Origin: an uncultured Emticicia sp.
GTDB taxonomy: Bacteria > Bacteroidota > Bacteroidia > Cytophagales > Spirosomataceae
Direction: 5' to 3'
NCBI RefSeq assembly: GCF_937903345.1
Contig: NZ_CALCZQ010000007.1
Coordinates: forward strand, 62,001-126,000
DNA: 64,000 nucleotides
The translations under genes were made by a program, and so were the position numbers. The notes beneath the pieces are model-generated. The model searched no databases. It worked only from the letters and a program-made list of their open reading frames with translations, and was not told the DNA's origin. This document shows, piece after piece, positions 26,517-35,659 of the stretch. The first letter of the stretch is position 1. The number at the start of each line of letters is the position of its first letter.

Positions 26517-27012
26517 TTACTCTTTCTTCACTCGTGAATTAGATTTAATGACCACCAGAAACAAATCCCACATATCGGTTGGGATTTCGTTGAGCTGATT
26601 AAATTCTCCTTCACCATATATCCATTCTCCTCCTTCAATCGTGATAAACTCTCCGAAGGGGTATGCCGCAAAATCTGACATCTAATAAGCAGCTAAATTG
26701 GCGAATTCTTGATGCTCTCCAACTAGTTTGATTGTCTCATTACCATAATCAAAGAAACATACCCTCAAATGTAGAGGAAAAGCTTCGGATGGAAACAATC
26801 TACACGCACCTTTGCTTGGAAATGTGCCTGGTGCAAAGGCATTGATTTGAATTGAATTGAATTCCATATTTCGCCCACTCGAGGGCTAAACTTTGAGTCG
26901 TTGTCAAAACCTCTGATTTAGCCATTGCTGAAGGCACTACAAATCTTGAACCTAAGAAGCATAAGTAGTTACGATACACAGGACCGAAATTGCTTATTTT
27001 TGATAAACACAA
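26517..27012 (-). pseudogene. Decayed SDR oxidoreductase, 2,4-dienoyl-CoA reductase-like
   Basis: Only the C-terminal half of a short-chain dehydrogenase remains. Reading down the - strand: GSRFVVPSAMAKSEVLTTTQ (the active-site region, with Tyr of YxxxK lost), SLALEWAKYGIQFN, a frameshift, INAFAPGTFPSKGA, then VGEHQEFANLAAY, an in-frame TAG where a Leu is expected, and MSDFAAYPFGEFITIEGGEWIYGEGEF to a TAA at 26517. The order and spacing match DECR-type SDR enzymes (APGPFPTKGA, VGEHQELANLAAYL, TIDGGEW). The N-terminal Rossmann half with the NAD(P) glycine motif is missing. Decay is clear: truncation, one frameshift and one nonsense mutation. Confidence 0.82.
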
Positions 27013-27049
27013 TGTTTACCTGATGCAAGTGTTGAATAATACCTAAAAC

Positions 27050-27088
27050 AAAAAAGCCATAAATGACTTAAACACTTATGGCTTTTTT
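27050..27088 (-). terminator. Terminator of the marR-yceI unit
   Basis: AAAAAAGCCATAA (27050-27062) pairs perfectly with 27076-27088 around a 13-base loop; read on the - strand the stem ends in a T tract. It lies 31 bases 3' of the yceI stop. Confidence 0.88.
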
Positions 27089-27119
27089 AAGAAAAAATAT
27101 AAAAAAAATTAACCTAAAG

Positions 27120-27746
27120 TCATTTAGTAGTTACTATTTTTACATCTACCTGAAAGTTATCATAAATCATTTTGTCACCTATAGATTCAAAGAATGATTT
27201 TGAACCAAATTTGCTTCCAAATTTTGTACGATCAACATCAAATTTTGCAGTTGCAGTAATAGCACCTTTGGTGTCGACTGAAACTACAGATGGGAAAGAG
27301 ATTGGTTGTGTAACACCATTAATTGTCAATTCGCCTGATAAATCATAGTTTGAACCTGATTTCAATTTAGCTTTTTTTATGTTCAATTTCGCAATTGGAA
27401 AATTAGCCACATCAAAGAAATCTGGAGTAGTTAAGTGTCCAACTAATTTAGCATTATAACCTGCATCAGTCAAATCTAAACACTTAATTGTTTTCATATC
27501 AATCATAAACTCACCACCTTGCAATATTCCACCGTTTACCACCAAGCTACCGCTTTGAATACCAATTGTACCATTGTGTTCGCCGGTTACCTTTTTACCT
27601 AACCAATTGAATGTACTCGCTTTGACATCAACTTTTAAAGCAACTGGTGCCTTAGATACCAAACCTTTTTTACCACCGTCAGCCATTGCTGAAACACTTA
27701 CCAATGTAGCAAACACTACAAGTATCAAATTTTTGACAACTTTCAT
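27120..27746 (-). CDS. YceI family protein, exported
   Basis: A 208-residue lipocalin-like β-barrel that binds isoprenoid-type lipids in characterised relatives. A signal peptide ends SVSAMADGG. The domain runs from VDVKASTFNWLGKKVTGEHNGTIGI through GGILQGGEFMIDMKTIKCLDL, LVGHLTTPDFFDVANFPIAKLNI, LSGELTINGVTQPISFP and ends DNFQVDVKIVTTK, all standard YceI landmarks. It acts in the periplasm; the natural ligand is unknown. It is downstream of a MarR-type regulator on the same strand (50-base gap) and likely co-transcribed and regulated with it. Confidence 0.94.
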   Translation of the reverse strand: MKVVKNLILVVFATLVSVSAMADGGKKGLVSKAPVALKVDVKASTFNWLGKKVTGEHNGTIGIQSGSLVVNGGILQGGEFMIDMKTIKCLDLTDAGYNAKLVGHLTTPDFFDVANFPIAKLNIKKAKLKSGSNYDLSGELTINGVTQPISFPSVVSVDTKGAITATAKFDVDRTKFGSKFGSKSFFESIGDKMIYDNFQVDVKIVTTK

Positions 27747-27796
27747 TTTGAACTAAATTTTGATTTTAAAAAATATAATAAATAAAAAATTCGAGG

Positions 27797-28258
27797 TTAA
27801 TCTTTGCTTCCACGCAGCTTATCCAAAAGCATGCTTAATGTATCTGCTTCATCATCAGTTAAAAACTGTCTGCTACTTTCCCAATTTAATTGAATTTCGT
27901 CGATTTGTTTCAAAATCTGCGAACCGGTTTCAGTAATTCGAATATCACAAGCACGACGGTCGGTAGCATTATCGCATCTTGAAACGTAGCCTTTTAGCAA
28001 TAATTTATCAACCAATCGAGATGCATTAGACATTTTATCAAGCATACGCTCAATGATTCCGTTTACTGTAATCGGATTAGGGAATTGTCCACGCAAAATT
28101 CTCAGGACGTTATATTGTTGAGGCGATAAATCAAATGGCTTCAACAATCCTTGTTGCTCAGAGTTCATCCAATTAGATGTGTACATGATATTAACAACTA
28201 CCTTTTGGTTAGTACTTTTAAATGGCTTTTGTTGTTTAATATCTTTTTCTATTGACAT
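27797..28258 (-). CDS. MarR family transcriptional regulator
   Basis: A 153-residue winged-helix dimer. FDLSPQQYNVLRILRGQFPNPITVNGIIERM is the first half of the DNA-binding domain; LDKMSNASRLVDKLLLKGYVSRCDNATDRRACDIRITETGSQIL is the recognition helix and wing, with the DxRxxxV/I-like salt bridge DRRACDI. N- and C-terminal helices form the dimer interface. It is first in a two-gene unit with yceI, and a palindrome at 28308-28321 upstream of its start is a candidate autoregulatory site. The inducer is not predictable. Confidence 0.92.
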   Translation of the reverse strand: MSIEKDIKQQKPFKSTNQKVVVNIMYTSNWMNSEQQGLLKPFDLSPQQYNVLRILRGQFPNPITVNGIIERMLDKMSNASRLVDKLLLKGYVSRCDNATDRRACDIRITETGSQILKQIDEIQLNWESSRQFLTDDEADTLSMLLDKLRGSKD

Positions 28259-28307
28259 AATTATACCTTTTTAGTTAGACCTATTCAAATATAATACATT
28301 GACAATA

Positions 28308-28321
28308 TATGTCTGTACATA
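28308..28321. promoter_or_regulatory. Candidate MarR operator
   Basis: TATGT-CTGT-ACATA is a perfect 5-bp palindrome with a 4-base centre, 50 bases upstream of marR. On the - strand, TATATTTG (a consensus -7 box, near 28286-28293) lies between it and the gene, so a bound repressor would overlap the promoter. The rest of the 28259-28582 gap is AT-rich with nothing else clear. Confidence 0.4.
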
Positions 28322-28582
28322 CAATACAACAACTGTTTTATTTTCGTTCAATATTTAAAAAATAATGTCATCTATTTTATGAATTTTAAAAAGAAAAATA
28401 AATTATAAAGCTTGAAACCAAAAAAAATAAAGATTTATTTATCAACAAAACCATTATAATGGAAAAATACTTTATGTTTATATTTAATAATTTTTCGGCA
28501 GTTGCGGCCTAAATTTAAAAATAACAAAGAAAATTGGCTAAAAATAACGAATTTCGCCCCTTGTAAAAATTTAAATATAAAA

Positions 28583-29176
28583 ATGAAATTATCAAAGCCT
28601 TTAGTTTTAGCCTCGAATTCACCACGCCGGAAGGAAATAATGCAAAATGCTGGTTATGAATTTACTGTAAAAGTTATTCCAACAGACGAAAGTTTTTCGG
28701 TCAATATGCCTGTAAAAGAAGTTCCTGTGTTTTTGGCACGCACAAAAGCCGAATGTTTCAGAGAAAATCTTCAAGATGAAATCATTCTTTGTGCCGATAC
28801 GGTAGTGATTATCGAACAAAAAAATGAAAATAGTATTATATTAAATAAACCTGCCAACCACTCCGAGGCTAAAGAGATGCTAAAAATGTTGAGTGGGCGT
28901 GTGCATCGGGTGATTACAGGTGTGTGCATACTAACATCCGAAGAAACACTTGAATTTGCAGATACCTCATATGTGCATTTTAAGGAATTAACTGATTGGG
29001 AAATAGATTATTACATTGAGCGATGCAAACCCTTCGATAAAGCTGGTTCTTATGGCGTTCAAGATTTTATTGGAATGATTGGCATCCCAAAAATCGAAGG
29101 TTCGTTTTATACTGTTATGGGCTTACCAATTCATAGGGTATATGAAGTTTTGGAAAAGTATATTCTCAAAAGTTAG
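28583..29176 (+). CDS. maf: Maf family nucleoside triphosphate pyrophosphatase
   Basis: A 197-residue house-cleaning enzyme that hydrolyses dTTP/UTP or modified nucleotides to monophosphates. The ATG at 28583 gives the conserved opening PLVLASNSPRRKEIMQNAGYEF; an upstream ATG-less extension lacks homology. IPTDESF, LCADTVVI (catalytic Asp), LNKPANHSEAKEMLKMLSGRVHRVITGV and KAGSYGVQDFIG are all in place. The SPRR...LNKP...AGSYGVQ pattern places it in the YhdE/YceF group; the exact nucleotide preference is inferred. It precedes the amylase gene by 34 bases, so they may share transcription. Confidence 0.95.
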   Translation: MKLSKPLVLASNSPRRKEIMQNAGYEFTVKVIPTDESFSVNMPVKEVPVFLARTKAECFRENLQDEIILCADTVVIIEQKNENSIILNKPANHSEAKEMLKMLSGRVHRVITGVCILTSEETLEFADTSYVHFKELTDWEIDYYIERCKPFDKAGSYGVQDFIGMIGIPKIEGSFYTVMGLPIHRVYEVLEKYILKS

Positions 29177-29210
29177 TCAAATTTTACGAAATATATTAAT
29201 CTTTCACAAA

Positions 29211-31976
29211 ATGAAATGCATTTTACTACAATGTACGCTACTGCTATTTATATTTCAACAAGCTAATAGCCAAGTAGTTACAACTGACACTTACTTTCCG
29301 AATGGAGATAAAGAAATTGAAATATTTTTTGATCTAAAACAATCTAAAGATAGTCGTATTGCAGGTTTACTCGGACAAACCTCAGATATTTTTTTATGGT
29401 CAGGTGCAGGAACTGCTGAAAATGCTTTTGAATATCAACCTACTGGGCAATTAAATTTTAGTGTTCCTTTTGAAATGGGACGCATGATATCCAAAGGCAA
29501 CGACCGTTGGAGCATCAAGCTAAAACCTCGTGATTATTATAAAGTTCCAGCAGGACGAACTATCAAAAAACTTGGTTTATTGCTTAAAAGTGGTGATGGA
29601 AAATCTCAGACAGAAGATTTTATTTTAAATTTATATGATGATAAACTCTATCATAAAATTATTGAACCTGACTTATCACAGGTCTTTGATGAAAATCAAG
29701 CAATATCTCTTACTTTAAAAACCTCCTATATTGTTGACAAAATAAGATTAGAAAATGAAATATTTCTAAAAGAATTTAACGCCGTAAATTCCGCATCAAT
29801 GAGAATAAATGTATCACAAATTCCTTTAACCCTAACAATTATCAATAGTAACCAAACCATTAATGAAGAAATTAGATTTAATATCAAACCCAAAAATACA
29901 ATATTGAACCTTCCGCCTAACATCAAAGACGGCATCAATTATATCAATGATAATACCGTCACGTTTTTGTTTTTTGCTCCTAAAAAAAGTTATGTACATC
30001 TCATTGGAGATTTTAATGATTGGCAAATAGATCCCAAATATTTAATGAATCAAACACCTGACGGTGAGCGTTATTGGTTGACAATAAATAATTTAGAAAA
30101 AGCTAAGGAATACACTTTTCAATATCTTATTGATGGAAAAAACGCAGTAGGCGACCCTTTTTCAGAAAAAATCCTGGATCCAAAATTTGATTCTGAAATT
30201 TTGGCCAATACCTACCCTAACCTAAAAAATTACCCTTCAAAAAATATGTATGGCGGTACAGTTTCGGTGCTTCAAACTGCCCAAAAAGTCTATGATTGGA
30301 GAGTAAAAGATTTCAAACGTCCAGCTAAAGAAAAATTAGTTATCTATGAGCTTTTGGTACGTGATTTTATCAATTCTCGAAAATATAGAGATTTAGCAGA
30401 CTCAATAGCATATTTCAAGCGTTTGGGAATAAATGCTATCGAATTAATGCCAATAAATGAGTTTACCGCAAATAATTCGTGGGGTTATAATCCGACTTAC
30501 TACACCGCCCCCGACAAAGCTTATGGCACAAAAGATGATTTGAAATTTCTAATTGACAAATGCCATGAAAACGGCATTGCGATAATTCTTGATATAGTTT
30601 TTAATCATGCAGATTATGAATTTCCATATACAAAAGCTTATTGGGCAGGTTCGCAACCCTCGACGGATAGTCCATTTATGAATCAATCTGCTCCACATCT
30701 ATACTCAGTTTTCTATGATTTTAACCACGAAAGTTCGGCCACTCAAACCTTTTTTGACAAGGTGTTAGCGTTTTGGTTAAAAGAATACAAAGTTGATGGT
30801 TATCGCTTCGATTTATCAAAAGGATTTACTCAAAGAAAATCTTTGACAGATGCTCAAATGGCAGCTTATGACGACCAAAGAATCAAAACTTTGAAGCATT
30901 TTTATGATCAAATCCGAGTTTATGATAAAGATTGTTATTTGATTTTAGAACATTTTGCTGATTATACTGAAGAAACAGAACTGGCAAATCATGGTTTTAT
31001 GTTTTGGGGAAACATGAATGGTGCAGCTAGAAACAATGTTAAAGGCATAAACAATAGCTTTTCAGGAATGAATTATAAATTTAAGAGCTGGAATGAACCC
31101 AATTTAGTAGCTTACTTAGAAAGCCACGACGAAGAAAGAATTGTTTATGATGCATTAAACAATGGACGTAATGAGGTAAAAAACTTAGCAATGATACTTG
31201 ATCGCCTAAAGGCAGTTGCAGCTTTGTTTTTTGCTTATCCTGGCCCCAAAATGCTTTGGCAATTTGGCGAATTTGGCTACGATATAAATATTGATTTCAA
31301 CGGAAGAACTGGTATTAAACCTCAAAAATGGGAGTATCTTAAAGATGAAAACCGACTAAAATTATTTAAAGTTTATGCTGAATTAATCAAACTTAAAACT
31401 ACACAAGAGGTATTTTCTTCAAAAGATTTCAATGAATCTTCGGGTGGGGTTGTAAAACAATTAGCATTAAATCATAGTTCGATGAATGTACGAATCATTG
31501 CGAATCTGGGCATTAACAGCGAAATAACCAGTATCAACTTTGAATCAATTGGGAAATGGTATGATTATTTTTCTGGACAAGAAATCAATATCAATGAAAC
31601 CACTCCTCTTATGAGCTTAGCTGCCGGCGAATTTCATGTTTTTACGAATGTAAAATTGCCAACTCCTGAGACTAATTTAGTTCCATGGAAAGGAAATTTT
31701 ACGATAACATCAAATGAAATTTCATCGAATAATTCAAAGTTTCAGGTGAGCTGCATTCCGATTTACCCTAACCCTACTTTCGATAAGATTACGCTAAAAC
31801 TCAACGGTGAAAAAACAAAAATTGTAATAGAAGACATTTGGCACAAAACCATATTTCAGACTGAAACAAAAGAAATAGAACCAAGTATAGATTTAACGGG
31901 TTATTCGTCAGGAATGTATTTTATACGAACCTTTCAAAATGGGAAAGCTCGAACAAGTAAAGTAATTAAAAATTAA
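29211..31976 (+). CDS. Secreted GH13 α-amylase family protein with CBM48 and T9SS sorting domain
   Basis: A 921-residue glycoside hydrolase acting on α-glucans. The ATG at 29211 opens a signal peptide ending QQANSQ. Residues about 240-335 form a CBM48-like early-set domain (VTFLFFAPKKSYVHLIGDFNDWQ). The GH13 barrel follows: LGINAIELMPINEF, ILDIVFNHAD (region I), VDGYRFDL with nucleophile D534, LILEHF with acid/base E580 and YLESHDEER with D640. The last 75 residues are a type-A T9SS sorting domain (IYPNPTFDKITLKLNGE ... YSSGMYFIRTFQNGKARTSKVIKN). It should therefore be exported through the outer membrane. No other starch-utilisation (Sus) genes are nearby. Confidence 0.93.
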   Translation: MKCILLQCTLLLFIFQQANSQVVTTDTYFPNGDKEIEIFFDLKQSKDSRIAGLLGQTSDIFLWSGAGTAENAFEYQPTGQLNFSVPFEMGRMISKGNDRWSIKLKPRDYYKVPAGRTIKKLGLLLKSGDGKSQTEDFILNLYDDKLYHKIIEPDLSQVFDENQAISLTLKTSYIVDKIRLENEIFLKEFNAVNSASMRINVSQIPLTLTIINSNQTINEEIRFNIKPKNTILNLPPNIKDGINYINDNTVTFLFFAPKKSYVHLIGDFNDWQIDPKYLMNQTPDGERYWLTINNLEKAKEYTFQYLIDGKNAVGDPFSEKILDPKFDSEILANTYPNLKNYPSKNMYGGTVSVLQTAQKVYDWRVKDFKRPAKEKLVIYELLVRDFINSRKYRDLADSIAYFKRLGINAIELMPINEFTANNSWGYNPTYYTAPDKAYGTKDDLKFLIDKCHENGIAIILDIVFNHADYEFPYTKAYWAGSQPSTDSPFMNQSAPHLYSVFYDFNHESSATQTFFDKVLAFWLKEYKVDGYRFDLSKGFTQRKSLTDAQMAAYDDQRIKTLKHFYDQIRVYDKDCYLILEHFADYTEETELANHGFMFWGNMNGAARNNVKGINNSFSGMNYKFKSWNEPNLVAYLESHDEERIVYDALNNGRNEVKNLAMILDRLKAVAALFFAYPGPKMLWQFGEFGYDINIDFNGRTGIKPQKWEYLKDENRLKLFKVYAELIKLKTTQEVFSSKDFNESSGGVVKQLALNHSSMNVRIIANLGINSEITSINFESIGKWYDYFSGQEININETTPLMSLAAGEFHVFTNVKLPTPETNLVPWKGNFTITSNEISSNNSKFQVSCIPIYPNPTFDKITLKLNGEKTKIVIEDIWHKTIFQTETKEIEPSIDLTGYSSGMYFIRTFQNGKARTSKVIKN

Positions 31977-32010
31977 AAATCACTCTTCTCAAAAGAAAAG
32001 ACTTAAAGCA

Positions 32011-32259
32011 ATGACCAAGGACGAATTAGTAATTTTCTATAACGAACCCGACGAAAAAGTGTATGTAAAAGTACCCGCTGGATTGGAAACTCACTACCAA
32101 TTATCAAATCTATCTGGTAAAATCTTGCAAGAAGCAATCCATGAAAAAGCCTTGCATGATTTCGATTTATCGGGTCTTCCCGAAGGAATTTATTTTGTAA
32201 TTGTCAATCAAGATGATGTCATTCGGTCGAAGAAGATTATAAAAAATGGATTAATATAA
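32011..32259 (+). CDS. Small stand-alone protein resembling a T9SS sorting domain
   Basis: An 82-residue protein without signal peptide. Its sequence follows the plan of a type-A sorting domain: LVIFYNEPDEKVYVKVPAG, YQLSNLSGKILQEAI, FDLSGLPEGIYFVIVNQDD and VIRSKKIIKNGLI, matching the F-strand GIYF(V/I) and the basic KxxKK end. A true sorting domain is the tail of a larger exported protein, yet here nothing precedes it. It sits 34 bases after the amylase, whose own sorting domain it parallels, so it may be a duplicated and freed tail or a functional small protein. A terminator follows at 32323. Confidence 0.6.
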   Translation: MTKDELVIFYNEPDEKVYVKVPAGLETHYQLSNLSGKILQEAIHEKALHDFDLSGLPEGIYFVIVNQDDVIRSKKIIKNGLI

Positions 32260-32322
32260 CCTTGAGGTTAAAATTAGTGTGTTGAGTTATTAGGGAACAC
32301 TTAAATAAAAATTTTGATAAAA

Positions 32323-32366
32323 AAGTTCCTGTTGAATGATTTACAACAGGATCTTATATTTCTTTT
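32323..32366 (+). terminator. Terminator between the small sorting-domain gene and rho
   Basis: AAGTTCCTGTTG (32323-32334) pairs with 32344-32355 apart from two central mismatches, followed by a T-rich tract at 32357-32367. It lies between two convergent genes. Confidence 0.6.
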
Positions 32367-34115
32367 TTATCTATTCATCGTCAACAAAAACTCTTCGTTA
32401 TTTCTAGTTCCTTTCATTTTATCAAGTAAAAACTCCATTGTTTCCATTGGGTTCATATCTGCCATAAATTTACGCAATAACCATACTTTTTGTAGGGAAT
32501 CTTTATCCATCAATAAATCTTCACGGCGTGTACCCGATGCCAAAATATCAATTGCAGGATAAACACGTTTATTTGATAGTTTACGGTCGAGTTGGAGTTC
32601 CATATTACCAGTGCCCTTAAATTCTTCAAAGATAACCTCATCCATTTTAGATCCAGTATCAATCAATGCAGTTGCGATAATTGTCAACGAGCCACCATTT
32701 TCTACATTTCGAGCTGCACCAAAGAAACGTTTTGGTTTATGAAGTGCATTGGCATCAACACCACCCGAAAGGATTTTTCCCGATGAAGGAATAACGGTAT
32801 TGTAAGCACGAGCCAAACGAGTGATTGAGTCGAGCAAAATTACAACATCGTGTCCGCACTCTACTAAGCGTTTTGCTTTCTCTAAAACAACACCCGAAAC
32901 CTTTACATGACGGTCTGCGGTTTCATCAAAAGTTGAGGCAATTACCTCGGCCCGTACACTTCGCTGCATGTCAGTTACCTCCTCTGGGCGTTCATCAATA
33001 AGCAAAATAATCAAATAAATTTCTGGATGGTTGCGAGTGATTGCATTGGCAATTTCTTTTAGCAAAACCGTTTTTCCAGTTTTAGGTTGTGCCACAATCA
33101 TACCACGCTGACCTTTTCCGATTGGGGCAAATAAATCGAGCACACGGGTGGCATAAATATCTGGGCGACTGCTTAGTTTGATTTGTTCTTCTGGAAAAAG
33201 TGGAGTAAGGTATTCAAACGGAATACGGTCACGGATTTCTTCGGTAGTTTTTCCATTAACCGAAAGAACACGAAGTAAGGCAAAATATTTTTCACCTTCT
33301 TTTGGTGGGCGAATCGCTCCTTTTACCGTGTCACCTGTTTTTAAACCAAACAATTTTATTTGTGAAGGCGAGACGTAAATATCATCAGGACTGGCCAAAT
33401 AATTATAATCAGCCGAACGCAGGAAACCGTATCCACCTTCTTGCATGATTTCCAAAACACCTTCATTTTCAATGATTCCATCAAACTCTTTGATGAGGTT
33501 ATTGAATTGTTTTTTGATGTCTTTGGTATAAGTATCGACGTAGCGTTTATCTTCTTTTGGCTCAGGAATCTCTGGAATAATATCGTCAGTCAGCCTTGCA
33601 AATTCGCTCATTTCAGCGTCAATTGCTGCTAAATCAAAATCTACTTGTTCTTCCAAATTTAAGATTGGCTCTTCGTCAGTTGCATGCATATCAGAAAAAG
33701 TTTCTGGATGGGCAGGAACTGGTTTTTGTTTTTGAAATGATTTTTTATTGTCAGTTTTTTTGAAATTATCAGGTTCAATCTGATTTTTTTCATCAAGAGG
33801 CAAAACTTCTATAACTGAAGGCGTAACTTCAATAACACTCAGTTCGCTTGATTTTTCTTCAGTTTTAGTTAATCGTTTTCTATTTTTTAATCCTTTGTCC
33901 TCTTTGAAGAGAGGTTGCTCAACTAGCGGATTTTCTGTAGAATCAGTGGCTATACTTTTAGAATTACTAAAGAGAGATGTTGAACTTTGATTCTCTAAAA
34001 TTTTTTCGATTAATTCGGTTTTAGAGGCAGTTCTGACATCTTTAATGCCAATTTCTATACAAATTTTCCTTAATTCTGATAGAAGTTTAAGATTCAGTTC
34101 TTCTGATGTGTACAT
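32367..34115 (-). CDS. rho: Transcription termination factor Rho
   Basis: A 582-residue hexameric RNA helicase that terminates transcription. Residues 1-45 form the Rho_N SAP-like domain; about 150 residues of charged, low-complexity insert follow, common in Bacteroidota Rho and making it much longer than E. coli Rho (419). The RNA-binding cold-shock-like domain is GVLEIMQEGGYGFLRSADYNYLASPDDIYVSPSQIKLFGL. The ATPase core has QPKTGKTVLLKEIA (Walker A), LLIDERPEEVTDMQRSV, VVILLDSITRLARAYNT (Walker B) and GGVDANALHKPKRFFGAARN (the secondary RNA-binding/Q-R loops). The 332-base upstream gap (34116-34448) shows no recognised element, though Rho genes are often autoregulated. Confidence 0.98.
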   Translation of the reverse strand: MYTSEELNLKLLSELRKICIEIGIKDVRTASKTELIEKILENQSSTSLFSNSKSIATDSTENPLVEQPLFKEDKGLKNRKRLTKTEEKSSELSVIEVTPSVIEVLPLDEKNQIEPDNFKKTDNKKSFQKQKPVPAHPETFSDMHATDEEPILNLEEQVDFDLAAIDAEMSEFARLTDDIIPEIPEPKEDKRYVDTYTKDIKKQFNNLIKEFDGIIENEGVLEIMQEGGYGFLRSADYNYLASPDDIYVSPSQIKLFGLKTGDTVKGAIRPPKEGEKYFALLRVLSVNGKTTEEIRDRIPFEYLTPLFPEEQIKLSSRPDIYATRVLDLFAPIGKGQRGMIVAQPKTGKTVLLKEIANAITRNHPEIYLIILLIDERPEEVTDMQRSVRAEVIASTFDETADRHVKVSGVVLEKAKRLVECGHDVVILLDSITRLARAYNTVIPSSGKILSGGVDANALHKPKRFFGAARNVENGGSLTIIATALIDTGSKMDEVIFEEFKGTGNMELQLDRKLSNKRVYPAIDILASGTRREDLLMDKDSLQKVWLLRKFMADMNPMETMEFLLDKMKGTRNNEEFLLTMNR

Positions 34116-34448
34116 ACGAGAGAATTAACAAGACGTTACAATTGCTAAAGATTAGCGGTTAGATTTTTTTATTACGATGTATTTCGGAAAAGACACTTCC
34201 AAGAACTTTAGCATTTAAACAAACATTCGATAACAACTTTGAGGAGTTACTCAAACAGTATTTTTCGAAAAAAGTCAACTTTGCTCGGATACAATTGGCT
34301 GAATCAGGAAATTTCTGTTGAGAATAGATGAGCCGATTGAAGTGTTTTGCTGGATTTGAGTGCAATTATAAAACCTTTTTTTTTAATATACAAGTATTTT
34401 ATTAAAATATTAAGTTAAAATTAACATTTTCAATGTGATCGTCTTATT

Positions 34449-35579
34449 TCAATAATCATCATCAATGCTTTTGTCATCAGTTACACTAAAAAGTGTGGTA
34501 GTAGGAGTTGCTAATTCTACATTATTTTTTTCCAAAACCTTATTAAGTGAATAGTTAACTTCTTCTCGAATATCTTTGCTTTCCCAATAATCGGGTGTAG
34601 CAGCAAAAAATACGACCAACAGGTTAATAGAATAATCGCCAATAGTATCAAACTTCACATGTCCTTCATGTTTACTCGTATCTTGATTGTTATCAAGTAA
34701 GTATTGTATTTCATCAACTACCAATTTGATTTTATCAACTGGTGTATCGAGTTTTAATCTTAGATAAAACTTATGGCGTCGCTCTTTACGTTGTGTCAGA
34801 TTATTTAGTGTTTGCGATACCAACATTTGATTTGGGACAACAATCAAACTACCATCCACATGACGGATGCGTGTACTACGAAAACCCACTTTTTCAACTT
34901 TACCAATCAAACTTCCCAATTCAATATCATCTCCAACAATAAAAGGCTGTTCTGTAAATAATGTAAAAGAAGCGAAAAGGTTTTCAAGTGTGGCCCGTGC
35001 GGCCAAGGCTAAAGCAACTCCACCGATACCCAAACCTGTTATCAAACTAAGGACATCTTGACGAAATACAAAGCCTAAAATCAAGAAAAATGAACAAAAA
35101 ACGATTAGAGCTATAATAATATCTCGAAAAAAAGGCACTAGGTGTTCGTCTTTTTTAGTTTCATTTTCTTCAGCTTTTTTTAGAAAAACCAAAGCAAAGA
35201 ATTTCACCAAACGAATTATTATCCAAGTAATTGCAATTACAAAAAGCGTGTCAAGCAATTTATCAGCAAATTCACTCACTCTAATTTTTCCAAATGGAAT
35301 GATTCTCCATTTTTTTGGAAATGATATTTCTTCAATAGCTGAGTAAACGATAAGTAAACTAATTACAAACTCAACTGGACGTTTTAGCAAATCGACAAAG
35401 TTGGTAACAGGTATATTTTGGGTTTCTTGTTTAATGAGTCGGTATGCTATTTTACTAACTATAACCGAAAAAATCCTCTTAAATAGAAAACCTATTATTA
35501 AAATACCCAAAAACCAAAACCAATTTTCAACTGGATTAAACAAAAAACTATTATTAAGAATCTTTTGTAAATTATTCAT
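34449..35579 (-). CDS. Mechanosensitive ion channel (MscS family)
   Basis: A 376-residue small-conductance mechanosensitive channel protecting against osmotic downshock. It has four to five hydrophobic segments; the pore-lining helix is FRQDVLSLITGLGIGGVALALAARATLENLFASFTLF, matching the Gly/Ala-packed TM3 of MscS. The β-domain follows: FIVGDDIELGSLIGKVEKVGFRSTRIRHVDGSLIVVPNQMLVSQTLNNLTQ. The ATG at 35579 (MNNLQKIL) is preferred over one at 35618 because the extra 13 residues look like leader sequence. It sits in the inner membrane, and has no operon partner in evidence. Confidence 0.92.
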   Translation of the reverse strand: MNNLQKILNNSFLFNPVENWFWFLGILIIGFLFKRIFSVIVSKIAYRLIKQETQNIPVTNFVDLLKRPVEFVISLLIVYSAIEEISFPKKWRIIPFGKIRVSEFADKLLDTLFVIAITWIIIRLVKFFALVFLKKAEENETKKDEHLVPFFRDIIIALIVFCSFFLILGFVFRQDVLSLITGLGIGGVALALAARATLENLFASFTLFTEQPFIVGDDIELGSLIGKVEKVGFRSTRIRHVDGSLIVVPNQMLVSQTLNNLTQRKERRHKFYLRLKLDTPVDKIKLVVDEIQYLLDNNQDTSKHEGHVKFDTIGDYSINLLVVFFAATPDYWESKDIREEVNYSLNKVLEKNNVELATPTTTLFSVTDDKSIDDDY

Positions 35580-35659
35580 TAAAAATTTTAATTTATAAAT
35601 GGTGAAATAATCAAGCAATCAAAGTGATTAAAAGAGCAAAGTTTAAATTGAATTATGTC

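Noticed and set aside
34159..34365. 68-codon frame upstream of rho
   Set aside because: No homology or operon sense; it fills the rho leader and is more likely chance.
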